64,000 nucleotides of DNA from Lewinellaceae bacterium. GTDB lineage: Bacteria > Bacteroidota > Bacteroidia > Chitinophagales > Saprospiraceae. The stretch covers positions 186,001 to 250,000 of the forward strand of contig JACJYC010000004.1 in assembly GCA_020636325.1 (NCBI GenBank), read 5' to 3'. Position 1 is the stretch's first letter; each line of letters opens with the position of its first letter. The translations under genes were made by a program, and so were the position numbers. Shown in pieces: positions 51,498-60,941 of this stretch. The notes beneath the pieces are model-generated. The model saw only the letters and a program-made list of their open reading frames with translations. It was not told the origin of the DNA and searched no databases.

Positions 51498-52091
51498 ATG
51501 AGACAATCAATTGCATGGATCGCCTGTTTGCTGTTATTTTCCGCTTCGGCCGTTTCCGCCCAAACGACCTTTAACCCCAAGGTGGGGGTGAATGTATCCG
51601 GCCTGGACGCCAAATTCTCCGACTACAAGACCGAAGCCCGCGCCGGCTGGAATGCCGGTTTTGACCTGCGCAGCGGCCGCGGCATTTTCTTCCTCAACCC
51701 GGGTGTCCACTATTTCAGCTATACGGCACGATTGATCCAGGATCCCGAAAGCAATGGGAATAATGTCAGCTTCAAGGATGAAACGACCATCCAGAGCCTG
51801 AAAGTACCCTTGAATATCGGCTTGCGCCTGACCGGCGATAACGGAATACTGGGTATCCACGCAAAAGGCGGTATTACGCCGACCTACGTCCTGAACGTCA
51901 AGGAACGTCCCAATTTCAGCCTGAATGTGGATGACCTGAACAGGTTCACCTGGGGCGCCAACGTCGGTGTCGGGGTCGATATCCTGTTCCTGACCGCGGA
52001 ATTGAACTATGAAATGGGCCTCAACGACTACTTCAAAAACGTAGAGGGCAAGAACAATACCCTGACACTGAGCGTGGGCTTGAAGTTTTAA
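51498..52091 (+). CDS. Outer-membrane beta-barrel protein (PorT-like)
   Basis: I use the ATG at 51498 (MRQSIAWIACLLLFSASAVSAQ); a GTG at 51489 is in frame. The mature part shows alternating strands and ends LTLSVGLKF, an aromatic C-terminus typical of barrels. PKVGVNVSGLDAKFSDYKTE, DLRSGRGIFFLNPGVHYFSY and GANVGVGVDILFLTAELNYE tie it to the PorT-like barrel at 21852-22421, with which it shares order and length. It is separated from the oxidase operon by 120 bp and faces a convergent gene, with a terminator between them. Confidence 0.8.
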   Translation: MRQSIAWIACLLLFSASAVSAQTTFNPKVGVNVSGLDAKFSDYKTEARAGWNAGFDLRSGRGIFFLNPGVHYFSYTARLIQDPESNGNNVSFKDETTIQSLKVPLNIGLRLTGDNGILGIHAKGGITPTYVLNVKERPNFSLNVDDLNRFTWGANVGVGVDILFLTAELNYEMGLNDYFKNVEGKNNTLTLSVGLKF

Positions 52092-52126
52092 CAGCGAATA
52101 GCTTGCGCATTTCTATATACCGCAAT

Positions 52127-52165
52127 AGCCGGGCTCAATACGAGGGTCCGGCTGTTTTATTTTAA
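52127..52165 (+). terminator. Hairpin terminator between convergent genes
   Basis: AGCCGG pairs with CCGGCT, and CTC with GAG inside the loop, followed by GTTTTATTTT. It serves the barrel gene on the plus strand and lies just beyond the stop of the AAA+ gene on the minus strand. Confidence 0.75.
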
Positions 52166-52199
52166 ACAAACCCCGGCAGCCATTACTATTTTGAGCCTG

Positions 52200-55100
52200 T
52201 TAACCTGGTTTTTGCTTTCTGCCGGTCGCAGCCGCTCCCGCAAAACCGCCGTATACCATGAGCTTGAATTCCTCCGGCGTCAGATTGACCGCATTGGAAA
52301 AGCCGGTGCGCAGGTCGGTTACCGTTTTATTGCCGTCAAATATGCGCAGCACCTTCAGCGGGCCGGCAACCGGCTTTCCGTTTATCCTGATCTGTACCCT
52401 GACCGGTAGCGGATTGCGGTGGGAAAGATAGAACAGGGCCATGCCCTGCTCGCCCGGCAGCAAGGCCGAAAGGTTATACCCTTCAACCGCAATGACCTTT
52501 TTGTTTTTGGGGGTCTGAAAGGGGAGATCGAGCAATCTGAACAGCCCGCAGTAGAGATCGGCCAGGTACTCGATCTCAAAGGCGCCCTGGCCTTCCACGC
52601 ACGACTCAAAGAGCAGTTCCGCCTTCTCGGGTTCGCCCCTCAGGAACCCCTCCGCTGATGCCATGAGAAAAGCCGTGTCGAGATACAGGTTCAGATAGCC
52701 GGAATTGACCGGATCAAAATCGGGCTTGTTGTATCGGTAGGCTTCGCTGATTTCCCGAATGGCATCGTCCTGGAAAAGCCGGTCGCGCAGGTTTTCTTTG
52801 CCGTCCTTGGCCCAGTCCCTTCGCGTCGGAAGGCCGCCTTGCTTGAGCCTGAGCGCGACGGTGCGCATACCCCGGTACTGGCGGTCATTGTGCGCCAGGA
52901 TACCGTTCTGGATATCTTCCTTGAGCTGGCTGATCCGGGCTTTGAATCCGTAATATTGCCAATTGGAGGTCTCTACGACATCGGTTGGCCGGCGCTCAAG
53001 GCGCTCGATCTGTTTTTCCAGTTGTTCCAGCGACCTGAGCAGGTCGCCGTAGAACCGCCTGCCGTTTTTTTCATCCGGCAATTTGGGGAACCAATTGTCT
53101 TCAATGGGATCGGTGAATTCCAGGGGCGTGATCCGCGGCACCAGCCGGTCGTTTTCCAGCAAGATATCAAATAGAATAGGGGTTTCCGCATTGGTCCTCA
53201 CCAATTGTTCGGCGGATAGGGTGGTGAGATCCTGTTCGATCTGGCGCTTCAGGGCCCGACCGCCCATTCTGGCGTCAAAACCGCGCCGGGCGACCCATTC
53301 GAGGGCGCCCTGTGAGATATTCAGCATTGTGCTGCGCCGCACAAAACCGTCGCGTTGCAGCAGTTCCTTGATCTGGATGCGGGCTATGTCGAGGATATGG
53401 GGCAGCTCCAGCGGTTTGAAAATGACGATCTGGTTGATGCGGTTGACGAATTCGGGCCTGAAATGCCGTTCGATGGCCTTAATGTAAACGGCGTCTTCCG
53501 CAGCCTGGGCCTGACCGAAGCCGATCCGGTTTTTGACTTCCTCGGAGCCCAGGTTGGAGGTCATGATGATGACCGTGTTGGTGAAGTCTGTGGTTCGGCC
53601 CAGGTGATCCGTCAGGCGGCCTTCGTCGAGGACCTGGAGCAGGATATCATATACGGCCGGGTGGGCTTTTTCGATCTCGTCGAGCAGGAGAATGCCGAAC
53701 GGTTGATAGCGCACCCGGCTGACCAGCTGGCCTTCGGGCATCCATTCGCTGCCCATCAGGCGATCGACCGCTCCGTCGTCGAGGTACTCGTTCATGTCCA
53801 GGCGGAGCAGATGGTTTTCGCTGCCCATCAATTGACGGCAGAGCACCTTGGCCGCCTGGGTTTTGCCGACGCCGGTAGGCCCGACGAACAGGAAGGAGCT
53901 GATCGGCCGGTCGGGGTCGTTGAGCTTGGCTTTGATCAGGTTGACGGCGCCTTCCAGGGCAAAAACGGCTTCGGGTTGTCCGACCAGTTGCGTGGTGAGG
54001 CCGGCGCGGATCTCGTCTTCCTCGAACGGTTGATTGATGTCGAAAATGGTTTCGTTCAGACCGCTGAGGGACCGGAATTCCTCCCGGACGTCGGGGGCGT
54101 CCACCATGCTGTACCTGAATTTTGCCGTCAGTTTTTCCAGCAGGTCCAGTACGCCGCCGGGTAAAGCCCTGGCGCGGAGGTAGTTCCGGTGCAGGTCAAT
54201 GAGCAGCTTGACGGCCTGGATGGAAATGGAACACTGGCGCTCCGCTTCCAGGTATTTCCGTTTTTCCAGGATGATCAGGTTGGCGGTATAGGCGTCGGGT
54301 TCATCCACCCGGATGATCTGGAACAATTCGCTGAACCGGCGGTCTTTTTCCTGTATGATGGACCATTCTTCCGGGCTGGCCAGGAGGATCAGCTGCAATT
54401 GGCGCTTTTCCAGGTACGGCTTCAATACGTCGCTCAGGGTAAGCGAATTGGAAGCCGATTTCCCGACCCTGAGCAGGGCGATCGGGTTATCGACCAGCAT
54501 TTTGTCGCGGATTTTGGATTTCTCGTAAGGATGCCGCAGATAGTTGATAATGGATTCAAACCGCTTTTCCCACATGCCGACAACACTCATGCCGGCGATG
54601 ACCCGGTTGGGATCGAGCTTCCAGATCCGTTGAACCTTTTCCTTCCGGGTATTTTTGTGGCAATAGCGGTAAACGGCTTCCTCCACGATGGCGTTCTTCC
54701 CGACGCCAGGCGGGCCGACCAGCACGATGGGCGACGCCGCCCCGGTAAAAACGGTTTTGTAAACCTGTTGAACCAGGTCTTCCCGGTGATAGGCGCGATC
54801 GAGTTCGGACGGAAACCGGCTGTTGAGATCAAAACCGGTTTTTTCCACTTCCACCTCACCCTCGAATTCGGTGTCGTCGAACATTCGCCGGAAAAATTGG
54901 TGGTCAAAGTCAGCCTCGAAACTGAATGGGCTGTGCGTAATGCGGACCGACACCTCGATGGCGGTGATGAATTCCCGCTTTCCGGCATAGGAAGCCGATA
55001 TTTCCAGCTGGTCATCCTCATCTTCTTCGTTCCGGAATTTTTTCAGCAGGATCTGGACAACGGACTGGGCCTGCTTTTCTATGGCGCCTTTGTCCGGATC

Positions 55101-55469
55101 CGTCATGAACATGAAATTGGCCAGCGACGGCATGCAGGCGAAGCCCAGGTTATTGCGGGAAAAGGAAATCACCCCGAACGGGCCGCTGTAAAACTCCTTG
55201 CCGACTTTGCCTTCGCATTGAACCTGACTGTAATGAAGGTCTTCAGGATGAAACTGCAGCCACAGCAATTGCTCCAGGTTTTTACGGTTGAGGGAAAATC
55301 CTTTGAATATCTGGCGGATTTCACGCTGGAACTGCGCGACAGCCTGTTCGTACCTCGGATGAGACGCAACCGGGTAAGCGAGGAACACGGGGCGGATATA
55401 GTATTGGGGTCGGTTCTCAACCCGGACATCCTGGACCAGAACCGGTATTTTCAGTTTGATTTGGGCCAT
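52200..55469 (-). CDS. ClpB/ClpC-like double AAA+ protein with degenerate first module
   Basis: I start at 55469 (MAQIKLKIPVLVQ), giving 1089 residues; 55481 is an alternative. Residues 1-230 are not a Clp N-domain. The first AAA module has GPPGVGKN (252-259) with Asn in place of Thr/Ser, and its Walker B reads MLVDNP (323-329) where Clp proteins have DE, so ATP hydrolysis there is doubtful. The second module is intact: GPTGVGKT (530-537), LLLDEIE (594-600), TSN (637-639), RPEFVNR (671-677) and GGRALKR (736-742). About 300 further residues at the C-terminus have no recognised fold. It probably remodels an unknown client; no T6SS genes are adjacent. Confidence 0.82.
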   Translation of the reverse strand: MAQIKLKIPVLVQDVRVENRPQYYIRPVFLAYPVASHPRYEQAVAQFQREIRQIFKGFSLNRKNLEQLLWLQFHPEDLHYSQVQCEGKVGKEFYSGPFGVISFSRNNLGFACMPSLANFMFMTDPDKGAIEKQAQSVVQILLKKFRNEEDEDDQLEISASYAGKREFITAIEVSVRITHSPFSFEADFDHQFFRRMFDDTEFEGEVEVEKTGFDLNSRFPSELDRAYHREDLVQQVYKTVFTGAASPIVLVGPPGVGKNAIVEEAVYRYCHKNTRKEKVQRIWKLDPNRVIAGMSVVGMWEKRFESIINYLRHPYEKSKIRDKMLVDNPIALLRVGKSASNSLTLSDVLKPYLEKRQLQLILLASPEEWSIIQEKDRRFSELFQIIRVDEPDAYTANLIILEKRKYLEAERQCSISIQAVKLLIDLHRNYLRARALPGGVLDLLEKLTAKFRYSMVDAPDVREEFRSLSGLNETIFDINQPFEEDEIRAGLTTQLVGQPEAVFALEGAVNLIKAKLNDPDRPISSFLFVGPTGVGKTQAAKVLCRQLMGSENHLLRLDMNEYLDDGAVDRLMGSEWMPEGQLVSRVRYQPFGILLLDEIEKAHPAVYDILLQVLDEGRLTDHLGRTTDFTNTVIIMTSNLGSEEVKNRIGFGQAQAAEDAVYIKAIERHFRPEFVNRINQIVIFKPLELPHILDIARIQIKELLQRDGFVRRSTMLNISQGALEWVARRGFDARMGGRALKRQIEQDLTTLSAEQLVRTNAETPILFDILLENDRLVPRITPLEFTDPIEDNWFPKLPDEKNGRRFYGDLLRSLEQLEKQIERLERRPTDVVETSNWQYYGFKARISQLKEDIQNGILAHNDRQYRGMRTVALRLKQGGLPTRRDWAKDGKENLRDRLFQDDAIREISEAYRYNKPDFDPVNSGYLNLYLDTAFLMASAEGFLRGEPEKAELLFESCVEGQGAFEIEYLADLYCGLFRLLDLPFQTPKNKKVIAVEGYNLSALLPGEQGMALFYLSHRNPLPVRVQIRINGKPVAGPLKVLRIFDGNKTVTDLRTGFSNAVNLTPEEFKLMVYGGFAGAAATGRKQKPG

Positions 55470-55563
55470 TGGCGATTGCATGCAAATTGAGGAGTAAAAA
55501 TATAAAAAGCGCTTAAAACCACCAATCCGGGCTTCGCGGGGTATCCCTGTTAGTTCCGGATGG

Positions 55564-56187
55564 TCAAAGGAGCCTGCGGACGTCTTCCGGCGTATCCAGG
55601 TCATCCGCCGCGGAAGGGAGGTTGCAGACGGCCAGTTCATTGCGGAATTGCCTGAACAATTGTTTTGCTCCGCCCTGCCCGTCCAAAGCCGACAACGCCT
55701 GAAATAAGGTCCGGTCAAACAGGGCGGGTACCCCTAACTGGCCGGCATAAGCGGCTGCCGCGATCCTGGCTCCGGATTTCCGTTTGATCTCCATCATTTG
55801 CTGCAGGTCCGCAGCCTGCACGAAAGGTTGGTCGCCCAGCAGGATCAGGAGATTGTCGATAGGGCGGGGGAGCCCGGCAATGACCTTCATCCCGGCAGCG
55901 ATGGAGGAGCCCATCCCGCTTGCCCAATCCGGATTGAGCGCGATGATCACCTGGCGACCTTCCAGTACGGGCCTGATCCTTTCGGCGAACGCTCCCAGCA
56001 CGGTCACGACCGGGTTGCAACCCGCTGCCAGGGCCGTTTCGACAACCGTTTCGATCATCGGCTTGTTGTTGAAAATCAGGAGTTGTTTGGGAAAGCCCAT
56101 CCTGGCGGAAGCGCCCGCTGCCAGGATAAGCGCCCCGGTGACCGGTTCGGATTTGTTAAATTCGGCGGAAGATTCCAGGGGATTCAT
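55564..56187 (-). CDS. MobA-like nucleotidyltransferase
   Basis: The 207-residue protein has the NTP-transferase start GALILAAGASARMGFPKQLL (residues 18-37), the ALNPDWASGMGSSIAAGM loop and LILLGDQPF, and ends DDLDTPEDV. These match the molybdenum cofactor cytidylyl/guanylyltransferase-like family (MocA/MobA). It should transfer a nucleotide to a molybdopterin or similar acceptor; the acceptor is unknown. It lies 94 nt upstream of the AAA+ gene on the same strand and divergent from the glucosaminidase gene. Confidence 0.83.
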   Translation of the reverse strand: MNPLESSAEFNKSEPVTGALILAAGASARMGFPKQLLIFNNKPMIETVVETALAAGCNPVVTVLGAFAERIRPVLEGRQVIIALNPDWASGMGSSIAAGMKVIAGLPRPIDNLLILLGDQPFVQAADLQQMMEIKRKSGARIAAAAYAGQLGVPALFDRTLFQALSALDGQGGAKQLFRQFRNELAVCNLPSAADDLDTPEDVRRLL

Positions 56188-56219
56188 AATTTTAGGCTGA
56201 TTTGAGAAAAACGGGTAGA

Positions 56220-57272
56220 ATGAGCATGCTGAGCGATCTGTCCAATCGTGTTTTCCAATTTGTCAACAGTTTTTTCAAGGCTTTTGTATTCCTTGTTGCC
56301 GTCCTTGCCGGGCTGTACATCTATCAAAATTACGAAAATGAGCTCAATAAACTGCCGGTTATTCAGGAATTGACGGATACCTATAAATCGGGACTGGCAG
56401 CCATCGGAGGACTGAGCCGGGAAGCCGTCAACAGGTTTTACAGCGTGAAGGACACGGATGACAGGATCATTGACTACGAGGAGAATGTCCCGGTTATTTC
56501 GGAAGGACCCTCCGGAGGGCGCCTGGTGGTCAATTGCACCTGGAATAAGGATCGGATCTGGGCGCAGCTCAACCAAAGGCGTCTGTCGCGGGCCAAACTC
56601 CGGCAGGCGCAAAAATACCTGGCTTATATCGATGCGCATAAAGCGGATGCCCTGCAGGATATGCGCAGCAGCAAGGTATTGGCCAGCATCAAACTGGCAC
56701 AAGCCCTGCTGGAATCCGATGCCGGCGAATCGAGGTTGGCCCGGGCGACAAATAACCAGTTCGGCATTAAAGCCCTGCCCGGAAGCGCGGCGCGGCTAAA
56801 GATCAGGAACAAGCAGTACCAAGCCCTGCGGGACGAGGAATTCACACCCGTTCCCCCGGCTGTGAGCGTTTACAACGCCTATGATGATAACCCATATGAC
56901 CGGTTTGAGGTGTACAACTCGGTAGCGGACAGTTATGCCCGGCACTCCCAACTGCTTACCCGGGGGTGCGCTACCGGCAATAAGGGCTGCTACGAATGGA
57001 TCTGGCGGACTTTTCCCGTAGGGAAGCAATGCGACCTGACCGAGGCTGCGTTGGACTACCTGCCCGCTTCGAAAATACGCCCGGAGAATTTTTTTGACGG
57101 CCGTACCAGCGTACCCTATTATGCCGCCTGCGCCGCCGGGCTGAAAATGGCCGGGTATGCTACCGGCAAGGTTTATCACAAGAAACTGGCCTATATCATC
57201 GAAACCTATGAATTGTGGCGCCTCGATATCGATCTGCTGGCCGCCATGCAGGCACCCGGCCGGGTTGAATGA
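56220..57272 (+). CDS. Membrane-anchored glucosaminidase (peptidoglycan hydrolase)
   Basis: The start at 56220 gives 350 residues. An N-terminal membrane segment (FFKAFVFLVAVLAGLYIY) precedes a glucosaminidase domain: SIKLAQALLESDAGESRLAR (catalytic E165) and NNQFGIK, ending with GYATGKVYHKKLAYIIETYE, which is the usual end of FlgJ/LytG-like domains. The enzyme would cleave peptidoglycan on the periplasmic side. It is divergent from the MobA-like gene (32 bp) and is followed by a probable relative at 57531. Confidence 0.83.
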   Translation: MSMLSDLSNRVFQFVNSFFKAFVFLVAVLAGLYIYQNYENELNKLPVIQELTDTYKSGLAAIGGLSREAVNRFYSVKDTDDRIIDYEENVPVISEGPSGGRLVVNCTWNKDRIWAQLNQRRLSRAKLRQAQKYLAYIDAHKADALQDMRSSKVLASIKLAQALLESDAGESRLARATNNQFGIKALPGSAARLKIRNKQYQALRDEEFTPVPPAVSVYNAYDDNPYDRFEVYNSVADSYARHSQLLTRGCATGNKGCYEWIWRTFPVGKQCDLTEAALDYLPASKIRPENFFDGRTSVPYYAACAAGLKMAGYATGKVYHKKLAYIIETYELWRLDIDLLAAMQAPGRVE

Positions 57273-57318
57273 ATAACCATTTTCAATCCGCTGGGAAACA
57301 GGAAACAATATATTTTTC

Positions 57319-57326
57319 TACATTTG
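57319..57326 (+). promoter_or_regulatory. -7 promoter box (TACATTTG) and leader hairpin
   Basis: TACATTTG fits TAnnTTTG and gives a leader of about 200 nt before the next gene at 57531. Within that leader, ATCCGCC and GGCGGAT form a perfect hairpin around position 57380, and a 14-codon ORF starts at 57353. No riboswitch family is recognised. Confidence 0.4.
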
Positions 57327-57530
57327 TGGTACTTCCCCCGGTTTGCATACCTATGAGAAACCTACCCATTGAATCCGCCGCTCTTTGGCGGATGTAATAG
57401 CAAAAACCGGCATTGTCATCTCTTCATTCGGAACATCATTGACAAACGTTCTTCCCCGGCGGGAAAAGCCCCGGCTATTCATCTGAAACAAAGGATACAA
57501 TCATTTTTAACCCTTATAAATTTTGGCACC

Positions 57531-58613
57531 ATGAGAGATAATTACCCTCAACGCAGCAGCGGCGGTTTTTTCAATACGCTGGGCTATCTGGCAGCTGTTG
57601 TGCTCGTCGTCGGCATATTGAGCAAATCCGGCTTCAGGTTCAATCTTCCCGGCAAAATGACCCGGGAATCGACGGAGGAACTGACCGTCAACTCGGCTTC
57701 CCTCGGCGGAACGGCCGATTTCACGCCGCTCAACGATCCCGATAAACTGGTCCTCCCGCCCGCCGGGGATCATGTCGCGTCCTATTCGGAAATCGAAAGC
57801 GAGCGGTCGGACAAACAGGCGTCAGCCCGTACGGTCGGCGCACGCGTCAGCACCGGCGACTGGATTGCCAATTTCTCCACCCCCGCAATCCGGGAAGCCC
57901 TTCTCAACGGCATCCCCGCCGGGATCTCGATGGCTGTCGGGATCGCCAAGGTCAAAGACGGTTATACGATCGCTTCCATGGATGATTTTCGGGAGATGGT
58001 CATCAATCCATTGCTGAAGGTCAAAAATAAATCCGGAGACCCTCAGTATTTCAAATATGCCGCCAACAGCAAAAAGTGGGCGCAGGGCCTGGGCAAAAAA
58101 CCGGGTTATTCAGAAAGGAGCCTGTTATCCATCCTGGAAAAATACAACCTGGAAGACCTGGATGATGAAGTAAAAGCCCACCTCGCCGACAAGGATTTTG
58201 ACCCCGAAACCTTGCGGAAAGCGGACAGGGTCAGCCTGGAGGTCGGGTCGAGGTTACGGGAGAAAAGCCATACAGCCCGCGAAGTGGAAACGACAACGGT
58301 TGAAGACGGCCCGGCGCGCTGGAAGAACGATTACGATCAGATGGTCGGAGAGGAAGTAGCCCGCGAAATTGCCAAGAAAAAACTTCAGACCAAATCCTAT
58401 ATCACGGAAGAGGACATGAATCAGCTGATCGAGGAGACCAACGTGGAAACGGAAAAGGTGATCAAGAATAAACTCGCCTTTCCCGGCCGCAAGATCAACC
58501 CCGACCACAAAGACGCCGCTGAAAAACTGGATGTCACCAAACCCGAGAATTCACAGGCCCGGGAAGAGGTGTACCAGAAGAAGCTGTCGAAGCGGAAGAA
58601 AGAACGGACCTGA
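57531..58613 (+). CDS. Glucosaminidase-related membrane protein, probably inactive
   Basis: The start at 57531 gives MRDNYPQRSSGGFFNTLGYL then a membrane segment (AAVVLVVGILSKSGF), 360 residues in all. A segment PAIREALLNGIPAGISMAVG followed by IAK (K140) occupies the place of the glucosaminidase catalytic block IKLAQALLE, so the catalytic Glu appears as Lys. The later GYSERSLLSILEKYNLEDLD resembles the end of the glucosaminidase upstream (GYATGKVYHKKLAYIIETYE). The last 110 residues are a charged tail with coiled-coil character. It may be a non-catalytic partner of the gene at 56220; the homology is by eye only. Confidence 0.6.
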   Translation: MRDNYPQRSSGGFFNTLGYLAAVVLVVGILSKSGFRFNLPGKMTRESTEELTVNSASLGGTADFTPLNDPDKLVLPPAGDHVASYSEIESERSDKQASARTVGARVSTGDWIANFSTPAIREALLNGIPAGISMAVGIAKVKDGYTIASMDDFREMVINPLLKVKNKSGDPQYFKYAANSKKWAQGLGKKPGYSERSLLSILEKYNLEDLDDEVKAHLADKDFDPETLRKADRVSLEVGSRLREKSHTAREVETTTVEDGPARWKNDYDQMVGEEVAREIAKKKLQTKSYITEEDMNQLIEETNVETEKVIKNKLAFPGRKINPDHKDAAEKLDVTKPENSQAREEVYQKKLSKRKKERT

Positions 58614-58639
58614 AGGGGAGTCAGTAAATGGGTAGCCGT

Positions 58640-58750
58640 AAGTAGTAAGTCGTAAGTGGCCTCAAAGCGGACTTACCACTTACGACTTACCACTTACGAC
58701 TTATGACTTATGACTTACGACTTATGACTTACGACTTACGACTTACCACT
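58640..58750. repeat. 7-bp tandem array (ACTTACG units)
   Basis: Units acttacg, acttacc and acttatg recur about 12 times, preceded by the complementary form aagtagtaagtcgtaagt near 58640. The period is 7 bp, as in the ACTGCC arrays, with different sequence. A short piece of the same family lies at 12465-12490. Confidence 0.88.
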
Positions 58751-58757
58751 ATTTTAC

Positions 58758-58765
58758 TAATTTTG
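58758..58765 (+). promoter_or_regulatory. -7 promoter box (TAATTTTG)
   Basis: TAATTTTG fits TAnnTTTG and lies 26 bp upstream of the oxygenase ATG. The -33 region falls inside the tandem array and shows no TTG. Confidence 0.45.
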
Positions 58766-58791
58766 CGCTCCATGATAAATCATCAGCCTGT

Positions 58792-59625
58792 ATGGATTTT
58801 TTAAAGACCTCTGTCCAAGAGTTTATCGAATTGGGATTGGCGAAACACCAGGAATACTCGGAAGCTAAACCGTTTCCCAATATCTACTTCGATGATTTTT
58901 TTAACCCCGACATGCTTAGAGAAGTCCTGGCGGAATTCCCTGAACTGGGAGACAAACCGGGGGATATTCACTATGCCAACCCCAACGAATCGAAATACGC
59001 CTCCAAGGGCGAATCGAGATTTGGCCCGAAAACGCTTGAGTTTGCCCATTTTCTCAATTCGGAACCCTTTCTGGAGTTTCTTCAAAACCTGACCGGCATC
59101 AAGGAAACCCTTATCCCGGATCCGTATTTTGAGGGCGGCGGATTTCACCAGATCAAACCGGGCGGTTTCCTGAAACTGCACGTTGATTTCCACCGGCACC
59201 GGCGGATGAACCTCGACCGGCGGATCAATGTGCTGGTTTACCTGAATGAGAACTGGCAGGACGAATGGGGCGGCCATTTTGAGCTATGGGAGCGCGACAA
59301 GAGCCGCAGCGTGGTCAGGATTGCTCCCTATTTCAACAGGATGGCCATTTTCTCCACTACGGATTATTCCTGGCACGGTCATCCGGACCCCCTGAACTGC
59401 CCGCCCGAACGGAGCCGCCGTTCGCTGGCCACCTATTATTATACCAACGGCCGCCCGGCGGATGAGATCAGCGAAGCGAACCGCAAGCGGATCACCACCA
59501 CCTTTATGGCCAGAAAAGGGCAGGATTCTGCTTCCATGACCTTTTTCAACGGCGCGGTGAACCTGGCAAACGACTTGTTGCCGCCGCTGCTGGTCAGGAC
59601 CATTAAAAAATTCCGGAATAAATAA
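58792..59625 (+). CDS. 2-oxoglutarate/Fe(II)-dependent oxygenase
   Basis: The 277-residue protein has the iron-binding triad H130-x-D132 (LHVDFHRH) and H195 (SWHGHP), with R210 (RRSLATYYYT) to bind 2-oxoglutarate. This is the prolyl-4-hydroxylase-like (2OG-FeII_Oxy) fold. It has no signal peptide, so it acts in the cytoplasm. The substrate may be a protein residue or a small molecule; the histidine kinase downstream is convergent, so context does not help. Confidence 0.85.
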   Translation: MDFLKTSVQEFIELGLAKHQEYSEAKPFPNIYFDDFFNPDMLREVLAEFPELGDKPGDIHYANPNESKYASKGESRFGPKTLEFAHFLNSEPFLEFLQNLTGIKETLIPDPYFEGGGFHQIKPGGFLKLHVDFHRHRRMNLDRRINVLVYLNENWQDEWGGHFELWERDKSRSVVRIAPYFNRMAIFSTTDYSWHGHPDPLNCPPERSRRSLATYYYTNGRPADEISEANRKRITTTFMARKGQDSASMTFFNGAVNLANDLLPPLLVRTIKKFRNK

Positions 59626-59637
59626 GCAGTCGCGCCG

Positions 59638-60861
59638 CTAGTTCACGTTGACGGGCTTTTCCTGGACGGGCGCCGTAACGGCCTGATGGGCGGATGCCGG
59701 GCTTTTGGGAAGCCGGATGGTGAAGGTCGTCCCTTCATTGGGCACGGACCGTTTGACAAAGATCTTGCCCAGGTGGTATTCCTCTATGATCCGCTTGGCC
59801 AGGCTCAAGCCCAGGCCCCAACCCCGTTTTTTGGTGGTAAAGCCGGGTTGGAAGACCGTTTTGAACTTATTCGGCGGAATACCCTTGCCCGTATCGGTGA
59901 TGTCGATATAGACCGATGAGGCGTCCTCGTAGATTTCAGCGGAGATGCACCCCTTGCCGTCCATGGCATCCAGGGCATTGCGCAGCAGGTTTTCAACCAC
60001 CCAGTCGAAGAGCGGAGCATTGATATGGACGTTGAGTTTGCCCGCATGCTGATCGGGAAAATCGAAGACAACCTTTCTGGAGGCCCGTTTTTCCATGTAC
60101 CTGGCGCACTTGGCCAGCTCTTCGTAGATATTGGTCTGAGCCAGGACCGGCGCCGAACCGATCTTGGAGAACCTTTCGGCGATCAATTCCAGCCTGTTGA
60201 CATCATTGCGCAGCTCCATAACGACCTCCTGGACTTCGGGGTCGCCCTCCTTGGCCAGGTTGAGGTGCTCCAGCCAGGCGATGATGGCCGATATCGGGGT
60301 GCCGAGCTGGTGGGCGGTCTCCTTGGCCATACCGACCCAAACGCGGTTCTGCTCTGCCCGCCTGGCGGCATTGACACCCAGATAGCCGAACAGGATAAAA
60401 GCGGCAATGAGCATGAACTGTACAAGCGGGAAATACCTCAATTGGGTGAGGAGCCTTGATTCCTTGTAGTATACAAAGGCGCCGTAACTCTCAATGGGCT
60501 CAAATCCGGCGGACTGAAGTTTGGCGACTTCCTTGGCGAGGTAGGGTTTATTGTTGTCCAGCTCAGGCCCGAAGTTGACGGCGTCAATGATCTTGCCGGC
60601 TTCGTCGACGATGATAACGGGAATGGTGGTATTGCTGCTGATGATCTCCCAGTGGAGGCTGATATCTTCGTACTCTTCGTCTTCTTCGTTGAAGTCGTTG
60701 ACTTCCAGCATCGCCTTTACCCAGATATCTACCTTTTTGCGTTCTTCATCGGCCAGGCGGCCGGCAAGGCGGTTGGTATACACCATAGATATGACGACAA
60801 TCAGGGCGCCGAAAATCGCCAGGTACAGCTTCCACCTTATTTTACGAGTATAGTCGCTCAT
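59638..60861 (-). CDS. Sensor histidine kinase
   Basis: Residues 10-28 and about 143-164 are membrane segments that enclose a periplasmic sensor region (about 30-140) with an acidic patch (NDFNEEDEEYEDISLHW). The phospho-acceptor is H184 in the H-box AKETAHQLGTPISA. The ATPase has an N-box NLLRNALDAM, a G1 box DTGKGIP and a G2 box GWGLGLSLAKRI. It is HisKA-like but has no adjacent response regulator, so its partner is elsewhere. The C-terminal 20 residues are Pro/Ala-rich. Confidence 0.87.
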   Translation of the reverse strand: MSDYTRKIRWKLYLAIFGALIVVISMVYTNRLAGRLADEERKKVDIWVKAMLEVNDFNEEDEEYEDISLHWEIISSNTTIPVIIVDEAGKIIDAVNFGPELDNNKPYLAKEVAKLQSAGFEPIESYGAFVYYKESRLLTQLRYFPLVQFMLIAAFILFGYLGVNAARRAEQNRVWVGMAKETAHQLGTPISAIIAWLEHLNLAKEGDPEVQEVVMELRNDVNRLELIAERFSKIGSAPVLAQTNIYEELAKCARYMEKRASRKVVFDFPDQHAGKLNVHINAPLFDWVVENLLRNALDAMDGKGCISAEIYEDASSVYIDITDTGKGIPPNKFKTVFQPGFTTKKRGWGLGLSLAKRIIEEYHLGKIFVKRSVPNEGTTFTIRLPKSPASAHQAVTAPVQEKPVNVN

Positions 60862-60941
60862 GTACGTGTTGAACCGCTATGCAATAATAACACAAAATTG
60901 CTAACTCCAATTGTATTACCTTTACCTGAAATGTGAAAAAG

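Noticed and set aside
54189..55490. 433-codon open frame antisense to the AAA+ gene
   Set aside because: The AAA+ motifs on the other strand are intact and the antisense frame has no recognisable features.
57353..57397. 14-codon leader peptide before the gene at 57531
   Set aside because: It has no runs of regulatory codons and no attenuator; the hairpin that overlaps its end lacks a T tract.
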